Part shown: positions 6,325 to 8,641 of the stretch, piece after piece | How positions within the stretch are numbered: the first letter of the stretch is position 1 | Layout of the letters: every line of letters begins with the position of its first letter | Assembly: GCA_021845835.1 (NCBI GenBank) | Contig: JAJZVE010000162.1 | Span: forward strand, 1-8,641 | Direction: 5' to 3' | DNA: 8,641 nucleotides | Source of the DNA: Pseudomonadota bacterium | GTDB lineage: Bacteria; Pseudomonadota; Alphaproteobacteria; Acetobacterales; Acetobacteraceae | Made by a program: the position numbers and the translations under genes | Notes under the pieces: model-generated | What the model was told of the DNA's origin: nothing | Database searches by the model: none | What the model saw: the letters and a program-made list of their open reading frames with translations, nothing else

Positions 6325-7500
6325 TCAGCCGACGGCACCGGGCGGCGTCGCGGCCAGCGTCGCCAGGTTCTCGTCGATGGCGCGGAACAGGCCCCAGCTC
6401 TCCTGGTAGTTCAGCGGGAAGCCGGGGCAGCCGGCATCCACATCCTGCTGGCGCGCCTGGATGTAGCCGGTCCAGCGCCGCGTCGCCGGCCGCCGGTGGT
6501 GGAAGTCGTGACACGGCGCGTCGCCCACCAGCACGAACAGCCGCACGAACAGCTGCACCGTCAGCATCTGCACCCACCACCACGTCCAGGCCAGCAGCCC
6601 GTGCAGCGAGGCGGCCGATCGGTGCGGCGGCATCGCGCCGGGGAACACGCCGGCGGTGGCCCGGCAGATGAACTCCTTGCCGCGGGCGGCGATCAGCGCC
6701 GGGGCCGGGAAACGGTGCTCGCACAGGATGCGGAACACCGTCGCCACCTGCAGCAGCACGGTGACCGGCAGCACCCAGGCGACCAGGAACCCGACCAGCC
6801 GCCCGCTCGCCGCCGCGGCAGCGAAGCCGCACGCCCAGGCGGCGATGCCGAAGGCGTTGTGCGCCCGGTCCGCCGAGCCGAGGCTGGCATGCAGGCGCCG
6901 CCACAGGAACCGGGCATGGAAGCCGGGGGAAACGAGGTTCGCCAGCACCCGCCGCCACAGCGCCCGCTTCGCCGTCCCTGCGTGCAGGCCGCACATGGCG
7001 AACACGAAGTCGGCGAATTCGTCCTCTGCGGTGAGCAGTTTCCTGGGGCTGTGGTGCAGCATGTGCCCGCGCTGATAGGCGTCGAACTGCCTGAACAGCA
7101 GCAGCGCCGAGATCGCCCGCCCCACCAGCCGGTTGCGCGCGCGGTCCCGGAACACGGTGCCGTGGGCGCAATGGTGGAACACCACGACCTGCAACAGTCC
7201 AAGCCCCGAACTGGTCAGCAGCAGCCCGAGCGGCAGCGGCCCGAACAGCGCCCAGCCCGAACGTTCCAGCGCCCACGCGGTCAAGGCCGCGCCGCCGAGG
7301 CTGCACGCCAGAGCGGCGGTGACGAAGCGCTGCGGCGAGCTTGGCGGCACCGCTTCCCCCGGCGCCGGGCGCGCCGTCAGCCATGTAAGAAACGGCTGGA
7401 GCCAGGGTGGCAGTTGCAGGAACATCATGGCCCTCGGGTCCGATCGCATCGGCCAAGCGGCTGCCCAGGGTACATGAATGCGGGGTGACATGTATGTCAT
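6325..7500 (-). CDS. Membrane fatty acid desaturase-like di-iron protein
   Basis: This 391-residue polytopic membrane protein has the three histidine boxes of the fatty acid desaturase/hydroxylase superfamily, which bind a di-iron centre and use O2 to desaturate or hydroxylate acyl or isoprenoid chains. Box 1 is HHCAHG (H109, H113), box 2 HMLHH (H146, H149, H150) and box 3 HDFHH (H331, H334, H335), with another His in EHRFP (262). Hydrophobic stretches lie at about 62-80, 88-108, 215-255 and 302-327, as expected for boxes facing the cytoplasm. The start at 7500 has AGGA (minus strand, 7512-7509) 8 nt upstream. A second possible start is the ATG at 7428, after GAGGG. It converges on the NahK-like gene with 3 bp between stops and is divergent from the GT87 gene. 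The substrate cannot be read from the sequence; I see no adjacent electron-transfer or carotenoid gene. No key residue is missing. Confidence 0.85.
   Translation of the reverse strand: MTYMSPRIHVPWAAAWPMRSDPRAMMFLQLPPWLQPFLTWLTARPAPGEAVPPSSPQRFVTAALACSLGGAALTAWALERSGWALFGPLPLGLLLTSSGLGLLQVVVFHHCAHGTVFRDRARNRLVGRAISALLLFRQFDAYQRGHMLHHSPRKLLTAEDEFADFVFAMCGLHAGTAKRALWRRVLANLVSPGFHARFLWRRLHASLGSADRAHNAFGIAAWACGFAAAAASGRLVGFLVAWVLPVTVLLQVATVFRILCEHRFPAPALIAARGKEFICRATAGVFPGAMPPHRSAASLHGLLAWTWWWVQMLTVQLFVRLFVLVGDAPCHDFHHRRPATRRWTGYIQARQQDVDAGCPGFPLNYQESWGLFRAIDENLATLAATPPGAVG
7486..7499. promoter_or_regulatory. Perfect dyad over the desaturase start codon
   Basis: TGACAT-GT-ATGTCA is a perfect 6-2-6 inverted repeat covering most of the initiation codon (7498-7500) and the next four codons. 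It could be an operator just downstream of the promoter, or a small mRNA hairpin over the start. The 2-nt centre is too tight for a full hairpin, which favours a protein site if it is functional at all. Confidence 0.35.
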
Positions 7501-7533
7501 TGGCTGTTTCCTTCCCGGATGAGACATATTGTT

Positions 7534-7556
7534 GGCAGATCGGTTCCGATCATGCC
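7534..7556. promoter_or_regulatory. Extended palindrome in the desaturase/GT87 divergent promoter region
   Basis: GATCGG-TT-CCGATC (7538-7551) is a perfect 6-2-6 dyad. It extends outward to GGCA...TGCC if one A (7552) is bulged, giving about 10 paired positions per arm. It lies about 35 bp upstream of the desaturase start, where a repressor site would be expected. The sequence is not one I can assign to a regulator. Confidence 0.4.
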
Positions 7557-7564
7557 GGACCAGT

Positions 7565-7607
7565 GCCCTGAACGGGCGATAGTCTGGACTGTCGCGATCC
7601 ATTCGCG
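7565..7607. repeat. Two further short dyads in the divergent gap
   Basis: GCCC-TGAAC-GGGC (7565-7577) and CGCGA-TCCAT-TCGCG (7593-7607) are perfect inverted repeats with 5-nt centres. Individually they are easy to get by chance at this GC content. Their clustering with the palindromes at 7486-7499 and 7534-7556 is the only reason to record them. Confidence 0.25.
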
Positions 7608-7644
7608 CATTGGAAAGTGCGGCATGATCTTCCGTAACGACAAC

Positions 7645-7718
7645 GCCGCCGGACCCGTTGCCTGACGGCGGCGGACGCGCGCTTGCGGCGGCGCCGTTGC
7701 GGCGGCATATCGCCGCCG
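7645..7718 (+). other. GC-rich stem-loops in the GT87 leader
   Basis: GCCGCCG (7645-7651) pairs with CGGCGGC (7666-7672). Nearer the gene, CGGCGGC (7700-7706) pairs with GCCGCCG (7712-7718) around an ATATC loop. The second ends 17 nt before the GT87 ATG, next to its only Shine-Dalgarno-like stretch (GGGGCGGG, 7722-7729), so it might affect initiation. CGG repeats are common in this genome, so this may be only composition. Confidence 0.3.
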
Positions 7719-7735
7719 GCCGGGGCGGGCACGAC

Positions 7736-8641
7736 ATGGCGGCGACGGCGGACCGGGCGAGCGGGCTACGGCAGTGGTGCGGGCGGGCGCTGCGTGACGG
7801 CACGTTCCTCGACCGCGCCCGCGTCGCCGGCTGGAGCGGCGTGCTGCTGGGGCTGGAACTGCTGGCGCTGGGCTTCCTGGTGCTGTGGACGCATGGCGCC
7901 TTTGCGCCGCAGCCGCCGACGACGAGCGGCTTCAGCAGCTTCTACGCCGCCGGCCGTCTCGCGCTCGGCCCGGCGCCGCAGCTCGCCTATGACCCGGCGG
8001 CGCATTATGCCGCGCAGCAGGCGGCGACCGCAGCGGGCGTCGAGCATTTCGTGTTCTTCTATCCGCCCGTGTTCCTGCTGCTGTGCGCGCCGCTGGCGAT
8101 GCTGCCCTATATGGCGGCGTTGCTGCTGTTCGAGGCGGCGACGCTGGCGCTCTACCTGCCGGTCGGCGCGCGCATCCTGAGCTTGCCGGGGTGGGCGGGA
8201 CGGCTGCCGGTGCTGGCCTTTCCGGCGGTGATCTGGACGCTCGGGCTGGGGCAGAACGCGCTGCTGACGGCGGCGCTGTTCGGCGGCGGCTTGCTGTTGC
8301 TGGAGCGGCGGCCGGCGCTCGGCGGCGCGGTGCTGGGGCTGCTGTGCTACAAGCCGCATTTCGGCCTGCTGCTGCCGGTGGCACTGCTGGCCGGCCGACA
8401 TTGGCGCGCGGTCGCCGGTGCCGCCGCGAGCGTGACGGCGCTGGTCGTGCTCTCGCTCGCCGCCTTCGGCTGGCCGACCTGGCTCGCCTACCTGCACGCC
8501 TTCGCCGGGTCGGGCGGCGTCTATGCCAGCGGCCAGGTGAGTTTCGCCGCCTTCGTCACCCCGTACGGCGCGGCGCTGCTGCTGGGCGCCCGGCCCGCGG
8601 TCGCGGTTGCGGTCCAGGCCGCCGCCGCGCTGTGCGCTGCG
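7736..8641 (+). CDS. GT87/DUF2029 polytopic membrane glycosyltransferase-like protein (3' end outside window)
   Basis: The frame stays open from ATG 7736 to the last base (302 codons, no stop). The protein is a multi-spanning membrane protein of the DUF2029/GT87 group: GT-C-fold enzymes that move sugars from polyprenyl-phosphate donors to lipid or polymer acceptors on the outer face of the cytoplasmic membrane (mycobacterial PimE is the known member). Signs are a first membrane helix at about 34-52, then FSSFYAAGRLAL (66-77), AYDPAAHYAAQQAAT (84-98), FFYPPVFLLLCAPLAMLPY (107-125), GLGQNALLTAALFGG (170-184) and GLLCYKPHFGLLLPVAL (201-217), with further helices beyond. Residue 65, before FSSFYAAG, is Gly, where I recall an Asp (a DF-SF-AAG pattern) in relatives. 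The start has only a weak GGGGCGGG upstream. In-frame TTG codons at 7658 and 7697 are less likely alternatives. The acceptor is unknown. It is divergent from the desaturase gene. Confidence 0.85.
   Translation, partial: MAATADRASGLRQWCGRALRDGTFLDRARVAGWSGVLLGLELLALGFLVLWTHGAFAPQPPTTSGFSSFYAAGRLALGPAPQLAYDPAAHYAAQQAATAAGVEHFVFFYPPVFLLLCAPLAMLPYMAALLLFEAATLALYLPVGARILSLPGWAGRLPVLAFPAVIWTLGLGQNALLTAALFGGGLLLLERRPALGGAVLGLLCYKPHFGLLLPVALLAGRHWRAVAGAAASVTALVVLSLAAFGWPTWLAYLHAFAGSGGVYASGQVSFAAFVTPYGAALLLGARPAVAVAVQAAAALCAA

Noticed and set aside
6161..7456. 431-codon alternative minus-strand frame over the desaturase gene
   Set aside because: It lacks histidine boxes and has shadow-frame composition. 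The frame ending at 6325 carries all three boxes and membrane segments.
7501..7803. N-terminal extension of the desaturase frame upstream of ATG 7500
   Set aside because: The added residues are Arg/Pro/Ser-rich without family similarity and would consume the whole divergent promoter region. ATG 7500 has a well-placed AGGA.
1..8641. CRISPR arrays, insertion sequences, tRNA genes, integrase or phage functions
   Set aside because: I looked for regularly spaced repeats, terminal inverted repeats with target duplications, cloverleaf patterns and transposase motifs on both strands, and saw none.

Overview
This is a very GC-rich window with long overlapping open frames on both strands. It most likely comes from an alphaproteobacterium. 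Acetobacteraceae or another Rhodospirillales lineage is my guess, from the GC bias, a DUF1127 mini-protein beside a LysR regulator, a GT87/DUF2029 membrane protein and an AnmK of alphaproteobacterial type. That placement is inference, not a phylogenetic result.

Layout. Bases 2-604 (+) hold the 3' part of anmK (anhydro-N-acetylmuramate kinase, cell-wall recycling). It meets a LrhA/HexA-like LysR regulator (608-1492, -) tail to tail, with 3 bp between the stop codons. The regulator is divergent from a 71-residue arginine-rich DUF1127 protein (1591-1806, +). The short gap between them contains a perfect TTGACA box and a dyad suited to autoregulation.

The centre (2001-6321, +) is a signalling block of three same-strand genes. 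First comes a soluble GAF-HisKA-HATPase-REC hybrid histidine kinase with every catalytic motif intact (2001-3710). Next is a FIST-domain sensor (3763-5001). An ATGA overlap then couples it to a coiled-coil/GAF-like/HisKA-HATPase protein (4998-6321). The FIST-kinase pair looks like the NosP-NahK arrangement: a FIST haemoprotein that senses nitric oxide, next to the kinase it regulates. Here the partner kinase is doubly abnormal. Its reading frame breaks around 5229-5240, and its C-terminal part has lost the phosphoacceptor His, the N-box Asn, the G1 Asp and the G2 glycines. It is either a decaying gene or a pseudokinase scaffold. The intact hybrid kinase upstream is the obvious candidate for a rewired output.

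The right side holds a three-histidine-box membrane fatty acid desaturase-like protein (6325-7500, -), again tail to tail with 3 bp spacing. It is divergent from a GT87/DUF2029 polytopic membrane glycosyltransferase-like protein (7736 to the window end, +). Their shared 235-bp promoter region carries several perfect dyads, one lying over the desaturase start codon.

No tRNA, rRNA, CRISPR array, insertion sequence or phage gene was seen. No gene-free stretch exceeds 300 bases. The most notable content is the NosP/NahK-like module with a broken, motif-less kinase.
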